In this document: positions 1-12,400 of the stretch, piece after piece | Numbering within the stretch: position 1 is the stretch's first letter | Layout: each line of letters starts with the position of its first letter | NCBI GenBank assembly: GCA_002633025.1 | Contig: NMRB01001497.1 | Span: forward strand, 7,762 to 71,761 | DNA length: 64,000 nt | DNA from: Notospermus geniculatus | Lineage: Eukaryota > Nemertea > Pilidiophora > Heteronemertea > Lineidae | Direction: 5' to 3' | Notes under the pieces: model-generated | Seen by the model: only the letters and a program-made list of their open reading frames with translations | Database searches by the model: none | Told to the model about the DNA's origin: nothing | Position numbers and translations under genes: made by a program

Positions 1-268
1 CCCACCATGCGTGATCAATAAATCTAACAAAAGATGAATCAGTTCAGTCTAACTCAGTGTAACAGACCTGGTGACCTTCTTGGCATCGGTGCACACAAGG
101 ACACAATACCCTGCCAATTGGTCAACCGTATTCACCTGAAGGTAATGAGGGGTTGGACTTGACGCGAGGCCTGCATATCTGGCACTGGTCTTAGAAAAAC
201 GAATGTAAAGTATATTCATTAGAATGACCACAGTGATGAACGGAGCAGAGTTCGTCGTTAGCATCTAC

Positions 269-403
269 CTTTCTGCTCTGACTGTTCTCCCTCACCACCC
301 TTCTCTGCCTCCTGCTCTCCTTCCTGCTGTTGTTGTTCCTCAGCAGGTTTTTGTTCTCCTTGCTCCTCACCGCCTCCTTCTGTCTGCTGTTCTTGTGCTG
401 GCT
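269..403 (-). other. NME8: Intermediate-chain tail exon 14 (last visible)
   Basis: Encodes EPAQEQQTEGGGEEQGEQKP, then AEEQQQQEGEQEAEKGGEGE, then QSEQK, phase 1-1. Acceptor GTGTTTACAG, donor G/GTAGAT. No stop codon has been reached, so the gene continues beyond the left edge. The remaining 1-268 hold nothing I can assign. Confidence 0.8.
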
Positions 404-3400
404 CTGTAAACACACACAGTGCTGGTGATGACAATGAATGAATAAGGAAACAAACAGTAGCCACACATTCTACTATCAGAAACACACATCCAGTAGATAG
501 TGCCACAGGAAAACACAAATATTGAGAGAACATGTAACAGAAACTCGCTTTATTCATGCAAAATCAAGATATAAGCAGAGAAAGATGCCCAACAAAGGGT
601 GAACTGGGCGTTAGAAGAAAGTGAGACAAGACCATCATACGTATTGACGTGATCTTTGAACATCATACATACATGTACCAGGTATCACAGAGATCATGCC
701 ATGCAGCTCATACTGAAGAACAGATTTTGGGAAAAACAAATGACCCTCTTACCTTCCTTAGTCTCTTCTTCCTTCTGTTCTGCCTGTGTTTCCTCTGTTT
801 GTTCTGCTTGTGTTTCCTCCGTTTGTCCTGCCTGTGTTTCCTCCGTTTTTTCTACCTGTGTTTCCTCCGTTTGTTCTGCCTGTGTTTCCCCCTTTTGCTC
901 TGCCTGTGTTTCCTCTGTTTGCTCTGCCTGTGTTTCCTCCGTTTTTTCTACCTGTGTTTCCTCTGTCTGCTCTGCCTGCGTTTCCTCCGTTTGTTCTGCC
1001 TGTGTTTCCTCCGTCTGTTCTGCTGCAGTTTCTTGCTTTTCCTCACCTACAACAGTGAAATTTGAAAATAAACTTTTGGAAAACAGTTGACAAACCCTTT
1101 GTGTTTGACATTTTTTTCCCTCTGAGCAGAAATCAAAGATGTTGATGATCGTACAAGTCCTGAAATGAAGCTACATCAATTGAACAGAGTCTGGGAGTGA
1201 GAAACATGGAAACTCTTAGAATGGATGAAAGAATGATAGTCAATGATACAAACAATCCCTAGCTCAATAACCTCCGAACAAATTTCTTCAGACCAAGCTA
1301 AATTTACTGTAGCCAAGTATTTCAGTACCAATACCTCACAGAACCATATCACTTAACAACCTGTCAACTGACAAGCATTCCAATCACTCCTACCCTCGAA
1401 GGCCGAAGTGATGGTAGGCCTTGATTTGTCAAGACGCTTTTACAAATACTACTCTTGTTTTGACGTAGGTCAAAAGATATTCATCTACACCTTGATTAAG
1501 TGATTATGTAAGCGAGGTATACAGCAGTATTACGCATGAGGTCTACTGACTGGTTACTGTCTTCATCTCTTAACCTGAGACACAGTTACCTTGACCAAAC
1601 AGGAGACAGAAGCGGGTCAACATTCTAATGAATGTCAGCAACAAATTACTTTTGGGTTCTTTCTTAGCAAGTACCCCACCACCAAAGGATTTGATGAGCA
1701 TTCCAATCATCCTACGCTCAGAGCGTAATCGAAGGGCGAAGTGACCATAGGCATTGATATGTGTGACGCGATGTAGCAAAAGTAGACGCAAGTCGCCGGC
1801 AATCATCATTGGTCATCAGTTTACTGAACTAAGACTGCTGTCCACTAATATTGTCAACCTGTAGAGATGTACGTTTCAGTTATTGTGTTAGGCCGTTAAC
1901 CCTTTCCTCAGTTCCGATTTGCGCCTACTTTTGCTAGATCGGGTCACATGTTAAGACGCCCCACCACCGAATGATCTGGTTTGGTCGCTCTTCACAGCAG
2001 AAATATACATGAGTTGGATCCCGCTAAAAGTTAATGGCGAGGTTGGGAATGCATGCTACAATTCAATACGAAACTTGACCTTGCTCTTGCTTTTGTTCAT
2101 CAGCCTGCCCAGACTCGATCTGCTCTGCTGGGGGTGGAGCTTCTGTAATCAAGATGAAGACCAAAGATTATGGACCCGACATTTGATCGTGCATGCATCA
2201 TCAGCTAAAGCTGACTGTCGCAAGCCTGACACTCAGAAAGCTTCGAGATAACAGTCAAACAGAAACTAAGGATTTGAACATTCTGACTTTGAAATGGTGT
2301 CATGATGTCATTTTGCCACCAAGTTTAAGCAGACAGCATCATCAACTGAAGTTTCCGAAAGCCTCGGAAATAAATTGGAAAGAATTTGAAGAAAAATTCT
2401 TCAGATGGTTCACAGGAACAAACTTTCTTCAAATATTTTTCAATCAATACCACAGGATGTGAGGAAATGTTGACAGCAGATGCCGTCTGCTGGATTTGGG
2501 GGGGGGGTCGATATGAGTTAAGGGTTTTGAGCTACAGTTATGTCAAGAAAAAGGACCTTTCTCCTCCTCCTGCTGTTGTTGTTCCCCTGCTTGGTCCTCT
2601 GCCTTCTGACTGGCTGCTTTAGACGTCTTGGATGCAGGACGCTCACCTGACATTGAATAAAACTGAATTAACACTCTTCCAGAGTATGTTGAAGAATATT
2701 TGCTATACAGGTACAGGTAAACAAGCTATGTGAAGGATAAACAACTCTAAAGCCCTATTTCCACGACAGCGGTTTGCAGGATTTTTCAATCAATATCACA
2801 GGATGTGAGAAAATGTTGACAGAAGATGCCGTCTGCTGGATTGGGGGGTTGGTGAGTTAAAGATAATGTATCACGGGTATTTTCGCGGGCCATGAAAATC
2901 ACTGTTTATTTACATTTTGTTTGTTCAGTGTTTTATTGTCTTATGAGTAATTTGTTGTTAGCTTACCCTTCTAAAAATTCTTTTGACACCAAAAGTATTC
3001 AATTTGGTGGGTTGGCATGTCCCAAAAAGTCCAAATAACATGATGTAAACATCCTTGTTTACAAACCGTGAATGTAAGCAATGAAGTCGTGATACATTAT
3101 CCTTAAGGGAGTTGAGCTACAGTTATGTCAAGAAAAAGGACCTTTCTCCTCCTCCTGCTGTTGTTGTTCCCCTGCTTTGTCCTCTGCCTTCTGACTGGCT
3201 GCTTTAGACGTCTTGGATGCAGGTCGCTCACCTGACATTGAACAGATTTAAATTAACATTCTAGTATGACTTTGCCTTCAAGCTGTGGAAGATGTCAAAA
3301 GGTGTAGGGCAACAGATGCACAAAATGAATTGATAAACGGCATTTGTATGAAGAGAGTCAGCTGAACTGCCTGAGAAAGTGCTTCTACATGTATATAAAA

Positions 3401-6400
3401 TGGAAAGTGAGTGTTGAATCAGCCGTGCTGGGTTAGGCCAGCTACACCTGAAGAAAAATAAGAAGATTTATGTGTTAACTTTGATATTGAGAGCTATCAG
3501 CAAAAGCATTATTGATAAAATAGTTATTGAAAAGTGCCAATCTAGATTAGATCGCTACCTTCCCATATTTATTATTATAGGCCTGTTTCAAATCATAACT
3601 AACTTCGTGTCAAACATTTCAAGGAACCAGCGATTGTTCCAGTTATTCTCCCCAAAACCTCACCCACCAAGTCCAGCGACACGGAACGCCATCCACCACA
3701 GAACCCCATACTGTAAACCGTGATATTTTCGCGACGCTAAATGTTCGCAATTTCGGGGGTGCTACGAATTCGCGAAGAATAAATTTTCGCGATTGGAACC
3801 CTTCAGCTTCAACAGAATAATAAGAATAATAATTTTCGCGCGATTTATGTTCGCGTTTTGACCCTCGAGCGCGAAAATAAAACGCACGCGAAAATTTCAC
3901 GGTTTGCAGTAACCAGAAAGTTACACCCCAACCTCTGTTTATTTATATGTGCTATGGAGTTATGCCAAAGCTGTGCATACGATGGAAATAAACTGATAGC
4001 AACCTTCGGCAGGTTTCTCGTCCCCTTCTCCTGATTTTTCACCATCCTCTGTCGTCTGCTCAGCACCCTCAGGTGATTGCTCACCACCCTCAGCTGCCTG
4101 CTCACCACCCTCAGCTGCCTGCTCACCACCCTCAGCTGCCTGTTCACCACCCTCGGGTGATTGCTCATCACCTTCGGGCAGTGTTCCAGGCTCTTCTTTC
4201 TCTTGGCCTAATAGATAAATATAGTTTCATTATCCTGATAATCATGGTAACGGGTACAGAGTCAGGAAGTGAACCACTCTTCTGTTGCAGCTGTAGCTAC
4301 TGATGTAACAACATAGCTGTACTGATGTAACAACACAGCTCTACCGATGTAACAACACAGCTATACCGAGGTAACAACACAGCTGGACTGATGTAACAAC
4401 ACAGTTGTACCGATGTAACAACACAGCTGCACTGATGTAACAACACAGTGTACCGATGCAACAACACAGCTCTACCGATGTAACAACACAGCTACACTGA
4501 TGTAACAACACAGCTGTACCGATGTAACAAAATAGCTACACTGATGTAACAACAGGCATGAAGGACTCTAGAACTACAGCTGAGCAAACAATATTTGGGG
4601 ACAAAACTGATTCAGAACCAATGCTTTTCATGTCTGCTGCTTCTAATCAAACTCGGCTGGCCAAAATTGATGAAGTTAAGATTTTCTAATCTGAAAAGAA
4701 GGCATTAAAACGAAAAGCATCTTGAAAAGCATGGTGGTGGCTGCAAATTAAGAGGAATTGACTGTGCAGTTAGTGATAAATCATCCTGATCTGGGCCCAG
4801 TTTCACAAAGAATCATAAGTCTAAAGTTTGACTCAAGTCATCATGTGACCAGGTTTCAGCAAATCAGATGGCTTCATTTTAGACTTATGTTTTTTCTTAG
4901 ACTTAAGATTCTTTGTGCAACTGGGCCCTGGTCAATGGATGAAACATTTTTTACAGCAGCATGTGGTGTGTCGTGATTGCTACCATATTAGATGTCGTTA
5001 ATTTTAGTTCAGTTCGACGTAGAGTGAAATGTGAAAGAGTTTAAATGCTGGAATGCAAAGTGTTGGTGCATTAGGCTCCAGTTCCATAGAGTTCACGTTT
5101 ACACTTTTCACGCGCCACGCTTCACGTTTTCCTTTCGTTCCTCGATTCAGCGCACAACGACACACACAATACCTGTCCTGTGACATGCTTTCTCCGAGGA
5201 ACGAAAGGAAAACGTGAAGTGTAACGCGAGAAAAGTGTAAACGTGAACTCTATGGAACTGGAGCCTTATTGACTCGAAGCAACAAGCGTCATCTGGTCAA
5301 CTTGGATGACCCACCGACTGTACACAATAGAGTCGTTGTCTATTCATAACTGTTGGGCACTTCAAACAGTTCACTGTAGGTGACAATACTTGCAATGTAC
5401 AGCAACAGTTTTGGTCCTTCAACAGTCATGAGTAGACAACAACTCTAATAAGTTACTACTTAAATACCATTTCCACCTATGAACCCCAAGGCAATTTACA
5501 AGCAAATCTACGATTGTATGTACGTAGTATTTCTCGACCTGTTTGTGGCCGTGATGTAGCAGCGGGCTCAGCTGCTCCCTCTGCTCCCTCTTCACCTTCT
5601 TCATCTTTTTTCTCTCCCGCCGTCTCCGTTTCTCCTTTTTCTAAAATTTAAGGGGAATCAATGGCAGTTTGGGTGGAAAGGTTCGTATTCTGAAGAGCTA
5701 ACGTCATCAGGGGCCAAGTATTTGTATTTGTATTTCATTTTGCCATCAGGGCCGACGCTATAGCATTATTGGCCCTGGTCAGTATGGAAGAGGCCATCTC
5801 AAGCTGCTCATGTTTCTCACTTGGATGGGGTCTTTTACTTGCCCTTGCAAAGGCACAAGGTACAAGGCACCATGGTCTACTGTCCCATGCGACAGAGTGA
5901 AGAGCCAGGAATGAAATTCCATATGGCCCTGGCTGGATTCCAACCCACGAGTCGACCTACCGCTTGCTAAGTGGACGTGATAATCACTAGGCTATCAGGG
6001 GTCAAGTCTCGTACGTTAGGTCCCATTACTGGTGTGATGTACCTTTCCTTTTTTTCATTTCACGAAAATATTTATTTTCAGCCGGGAAGGGAATTCTTAC
6101 AAGGAATGAGGAACTTGCACAACTAGGCCTACAACTGCTGTTGGAGGCAGTGTGAGCGGTTGTACTGTTTTTCTGACGTTTTATTCGTGTTGCGCTACGT
6201 CAAGGATGTTGTGACGTAACATTTTGCTTTCTTTTTACATCTTGGGTGCGACCGCTCACAATGCCACCCAGTCGTGATAAAAAGAAGTGCGGGTTCCTCA
6301 TGTCAGATCTGCCGGTCTATAAACAGAGGATTTTTATATAATACAAAGTGAAAGGAAGGCCCATAATGTTGTCAAGACGCTGAAGCATAATTCACCTTAA

Positions 6401-9400
6401 GGTCGATCTATACCCACTGCGTGACGCCGAACTGCCCAACTTAAACTCGTGATAATTCATTGATAGCAATGATTACAAAAATATTTCTGGTACGGTACGT
6501 TACGTATGAAGCATCTAAGTGAACTTTCACCCTAAATAACTGGATCCTATTTCCGGATTGCCCAGAAAAATGACTTTGTTGGAAAGGCCGAAAAAAATTC
6601 CTTGAGCAATTTCCCGTCAACATGCTATGTCGCATCAAGGCAAACTCTGTTGGAAAAGACGCAGCCATACCTGTTGCATGTCGGTATAACCGCAGATTTT
6701 TTAAAAATATGCTAATTATGCTTATAATTAACAAAGTTTAGCTTTTACTCCACATAATTTTCTCTGTTTCGTGAATTTCGCGGACATCTACTTAAAAATC
6801 CCAGAATCGGCTGTTATACGGACAAGCTCCATTTGGTGAACAACACATTTCCAGTTTCAAAGTTTGAAAAATGTTTATAAAAGTGGGAGAAAAACTGCTC
6901 GCAATTTTGAAACTTTATTCTCCACGTGGGTTTGTTTACTATTTGCAACACACGTTCACTATACTGCGTTTCCAAATATTACGTGGGCAAATCAGCGGAC
7001 CATTGAATGCCAAGGTCTACAATTGACTGACAACAATAAAATCTATTCCAGCGCTAACGCGGCCTAAAATTGGCGAACAGAGTTGAGGCAATTATTATTC
7101 ATGATGATTCATTCAGTTTCACTCCACTGGGTCGCTTGGAATGTGACTTGTCTGGGGAAAACCCAATGACTATAGATCGACCTTAACTTCAACATGGGTA
7201 AAGTGCCAAGCTTGGAAATGTGCCCAAGTCAGCGGTAAATAATCCATGTTGCAGTTACCGAGATGTTTGGGTGACTTGAACCGCCTACAGCAAACACTCC
7301 AAGGTTGTGCCCAGTCAACTGCTAAATATCGTGCTTTGTGGTTTAATCATTGTGTTCAGTTTACGGTGTCTGTGAATTATACTTTAACCACGGTGTTATT
7401 GTTAGCGAGAAGTTTGACACATAACAGATATTGACACCAACTCTGACAGATATTTCACAGTTATGAGAGACATTCTTCCACCACATTTGGCAAAACACGG
7501 CAAAGACTATGGCCCGTATTCTAGAAGTCTCCTTAACTCTAAGGTCCACTTTAAGCTTTTGTATTCTGCCCTGCAAACAATAGAGGCTTTGCATATGACG
7601 TCACAAGCCGCCATGCTGGAGTACACATGCTGCAGAGGTGCAGCGAAATGAGCCGTGCATGCCCAATGACGTTACGTCAAACAATGGCGTGGCCCACTTC
7701 ACGCAAGTCATGTCACGATCGGCTCACACCTCTGCGCCCTGTGTCCTCCACAATGGCCGCCAGGATGGCGTCATTGCAAGGCCTCTATAGCTAAAGGTAA
7801 ACGTCCGAGTTAAGGGACCTTCTAGAATACAGCACTATATCTTTGTTCAGAAGGAAGTGGGTGTCCTGGTTAAAAGACAACATTTGTGGGGCCAAGAAAT
7901 AAGACAATAACCTTCGCCTTCTCCCTCGCCCTCCTTGGCCGGTTCTTCCCCTTCTTCTTGCTCTCCCTCTCCTTCAGCTACAATTAAACAGTAGAATATC
8001 TTAACCTATCCTTGTATTCACCCCAGGAGGATGGGTTTAGATGATGAGACAAGAGCCTTGGATCATTCTCTTTGTCATCGTTTAGAAACCCGGGATCATT
8101 CTAATACAGGCCTTTATCGCTTCCCGAGTGAAAAGTATGAGGGAAGGAGCATCAAAAGATAGCTTGTCTCAAGTGGGCAGCTACAGAACGCACAAGATGC
8201 AGATTAACTTATTTGCACCCAGGTTTGAGCAGGCAGTGTCTTCTGCTGAAGTTTTCTAAAATCCTTGGGAACGAATTGGAAAGAATTTGAATAAACATTC
8301 TTCAGATGGTTGATGGGAAGAACATTTCTTCAAATATTTTTTAATTAGCTCAACAGGATGCGAGAAAACTTTGACAGAAGATGTCGTCTGCTGAACTCCG
8401 GGGGGAGTAAGATGGCTGGAAGCTCATTGCTATTGAATATTAACCTGTTTGTTCGCCATCTTGTTTCTGATCGGCTTCTGATGACAGCTCAGCTCCCTCT
8501 TCACCTTCTATAAGAGGAAACAGTGTGAGAGACAAGGGCAAGGCAAGGATATTATGAGAGGTAAATCATGGAATTATGACTCTGCGTTGACTGTGTCACA
8601 GACCACACCGGGAATCGAACCCAGATCTCCCACCTGCAAGGCAAGCGTTCTTCCACCCAGCCAATGGCAGAAGTCTCGACGTTCGGCTCGAGGGCCTAAC
8701 ACCTCCAAAATCTATCACATCTGTTATATGTCACGGAGGAAGCTAAAGATGATGAACACACATGAACTACAGTGGGAAAATCTTGAACGACACTCTCGCA
8801 TCTCACATACCCTGGCAAAAAGATTAGAAATTCAATCAACACACAGAGAAATACCACTCCTACCCACCTTTTTGTTCCTCCCCTTCACCCTTGGCACCGG
8901 CTGCTGATGCTGGTCTCTGTTCCGCTTCCTCACCACCCTCTGGAAGTGGAATGGTCTGATTTAGAGAATCTGTGAACTTGGAGTGCAGGTCCTGCCATTG
9001 TGAATCAGACCTGACCAATCAAATTTGAAGAAACATTCTTCTGATGGTTGGTATGAACAAAGTTTCTTCAAATATTTCGTAATCAAAACCCAAATGTGCA
9101 TAATTTCTCTTTCTAACTTAACTCATCTACCACCAGATTTGAGCAGACGGTATCTTCTTAGTTTTCTGATAGCAGTGGAAATGAATTGAAACAAAATTTG
9201 AAGAAATGTTCTTCTTATGGTTGGTAGGAAGAAAGTTTCTTCAAATATTTTTTGATCAACACCACAGGATCTGAGAAAACTTTGACAAAATATGCTGTCT
9301 GTCGGACTCTGGGGAAGATGAGTTAAAGCCCCACTGTATTGAATTTGAAAAACGCAAATCATCGCCGCGATTCTTGACGTCAGTGCACGACGTCAGCGTA

Positions 9401-12400
9401 GTGTAAAATGCACTGCGCTCCATCTGAATACATTATGGCTCTCCCTGCAGTTTTCATGGTTTTTGTTCAATGTGTGCTGAAACCTATGCTTTGGTTCTCT
9501 GAAGTACGTATCAGACAAGCATTTTGGGGACCTTCACAAGCTAGGAGACCTCTATGTGATCTCTCCGAACATTTTGAAAATTTCGTAAAATTCAATACAG
9601 TGGGGCTTTAACCGAAAGAGAAGTGGCTTGTTTTTACATCTCTACTGCAACTTGAACAACATGTACACCCTGGGTTGACAACACTGAAACTGATGACAAA
9701 GGATAATTGTATTGGAGGGGAGGGCTTGGTTTGCATATGGAGAGGTTCAACAAAGCATGGGATAGGGGAGGGGAGGGCAGGCTTGGGAACCTTACCTGAA
9801 AATTAAAGCAAAATCCACACAGGAGTCACAAGCAATATGAAATCAACTTCACAGTGAACATGCACAAATAGGTGACACGCTATGCATACCTTCTACAAAT
9901 GTGAGGCGGTCTAGGAAAACCCGTCGGATGTCGCGTGTTAATGGCTTTGGTGAACCCGCACATTTCAATAGCTGAAATGTACTTTGTAACAGGTAAACAG
10001 TAGCAGATCAATGCACAGACAATCTGACAGCCCTTGTTGATCATTCAGCGACATCCGACGGGTTTTTCTAGACTGTCTCACACCATGACCAGCCTAAGCA
10101 ATAATCATGAAATGAACTGAAAAGTTGAGAGAAATCGCAGGAGGGGTACTTGAAACTGCTGAACTCTATGACAACATCCCAGAGGCTGTCTGACATGGAA
10201 CCCTACAACAAACATTCCTACCATACGAATGCCTCATTTTCAAACGAAGGAAACTTGGCACACGACAACATCAACCATGGGATACTGAACAAACACATCA
10301 TGTACAAGATAAAATAACCTTGACTAGAATATGAATGTTGACTCGTCCGTGACCCAGCCCATTTGTCCGCATCTGAAAATCACAAAACTTTGATGAAAGA
10401 TTGAGAGAATTGGGCGATTCATTTTAATTCTCATAAAGTTCTAGTCAATCACAGATTATCAGAAAATTAAGGATGTGAAGTCAATCATTTGTGGGCCTCT
10501 GTCTGGAGTTGGTCACACAGCAACAGAGTTGATAGGGATTATGGAACAGGGTAGTCATGTTTTGGGCACTCAGTTGTGTGGCACTGAAGCTTGTGGACCA
10601 AGTTTTTCTTCCCACTGCACAACATGTTTTCACCACAACAACAAGACTAATAAATAACCTTCATCGTAGTTCCCAGTGTCAGAATGTACGCTCGCTTGCG
10701 ATGGGGGCCTACTTTTGACACTCCGAACACTTTTAACACTCCGAACACTTTTAACACTCCGAACGCTTTTAACACTTCGAGCACTCTTGGCAGAATTGGG
10801 ACGGGAACCATAAGCTGAACCAACTGGAAGGAAAAGAGACAAACATTTCTCACTTAGTCAGAGAAGGCTTAACTCGTCTGCCAACAAATTTGAGCAGACG
10901 GTATCTTCTGTTGAAATTTTCTCGAAGCCTCGAGACCAAATCAGAAAAAATTTGAAGAAACATTCTTCATATGGTTCACAAGAACAAGTTTTCTTCAGAT
11001 ATTTTTCATCTGTACCACAGAATTTGAGAAATCTTCGACAGAAGATGCTGTCTGCTAGATTTCAGGTGCAGATGAGTTAAAAGTTCATTCATGAAGAGTG
11101 AGCTCACGGTGTACAAAGAATGTGCCAAGAAACCACAAATTGTGAGCAATCATCACCAAAAACGTCAGAAATAAGCCTAATTCATACTTCGATGCACGAC
11201 CATCGCCTGCGAATGGCGCGCGATCTTGCGTTCGAAGACGTATGAACTAGGCTATAGACTCCTGGTACCCTGGAGGTATTATAATATGAGGCACATGCAG
11301 ACAACAATATCAGACGCAAACCTTCTTCGGGTTTGTCCTTATTATAGAATTCATCATCATCAGCCTCGACGTGACTGCTTTCATCTTCTGGGGCTTTGTG
11401 GGTGGGGCAGAGGGAACAGGTGGAGGAGGGGCGAGATTCAATCTCTGGGGGGAGGGGGGAGGAAAGGAAAAGAGATTGGCTGTTGTAGTTCTCAGGTTTA
11501 AATGATTAATGGAAGTACATTCGGGCACATCATGCTGCAAAGCAAGTCAGAGCAAATGAACAAAGACTGGACCTATGCCCTCCTAATGCCCGCTGCAGAG
11601 TTGTCTCCATGTATAGAAATAGATTAGAGGACCATGACAGGGGCATCTACTTATACGTAGGCCTATTCTTCACCTGCAGCACAACCTATCATGGGTCCTG
11701 TGATATCTACTGTGTAAAGATCCAGTGGGACGTTAGGAGGGTGAAGGTCCAGTATGTTATGAGGAGTCGGACATCTCATTGGATTGGACAATGTAAAGAC
11801 TGAAGAAGGAAATCAAATTGTACAACGAATACAGTACAGGCCAAAATTAAAGTCCACTTGCTGTGCACGTGCCACGTGAACGCTGCGCGCGGGCCACCCA
11901 CCGACGGCGCGTCGTACGTGCACGTCACACACACAGCGTCTTCTACAAGCCGTGCATGGGCCATGCACGGGACGTGCGCCGACTGCGCAGTGCACAAATC
12001 ATGCCGTGCGCCGTAAGCGCACGTGTCAGGCACCGACTGTGCAGTGGCTCAAGGGGCATTTCAGAATGGTATTTTTGTGACACTGCCGCCTTTTTTGTTG
12101 ATTCTTTGCCGGGGAGCTGAAGCTGCAGCATCGGAATGACTGGAGACATGGGAGAGGATACACAACTCGTGTCTCAGCGCCGCCTACACGGCTANNNNNN
12201 NNNNNNNNNNNNNNNNNNNNNNNNNNNNNNNNNNNNNNNNNNNNNNNNNNNNNNNNNNNNNNNNNNNNNNNNNNNNNNNNNNNNNNNNNNNNNNNNNNNN
12301 NNNNNNNNNNNNNNNNNNNNNNNNNNNNNNNNNNNNNNNNNNNNNNNNNNNNNNNNNNNNNNNNNNNNNNNNNNNNNNNNNNNNNNNNNNNNNNNNNNNN

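Larger units (their letters stand above)
2437..3236. repeat. Tandem duplication carrying the tail exon pair
   Basis: Units about 2437-2651 and 2781-3236 share CAATCAATANCACAGGATGT, the end of a CAGACGG-type element, GAGCTACAGTTATGTCAAGA and the 90-nt coding exon. The right unit contains the 242-bp TTAA insertion. Confidence 0.85.

Noticed and set aside
649-1090. Three long plus-strand frames rich in Cys/Phe/Leu
   Set aside because: Antisense shadows of the 24-nt repeat coding for TEETQAEQ on the minus strand.
4073-4303. Plus-strand frame with HHPQLPA repeats
   Set aside because: Reverse complement of the EGGEQAA coding repeat in tail exon 10.
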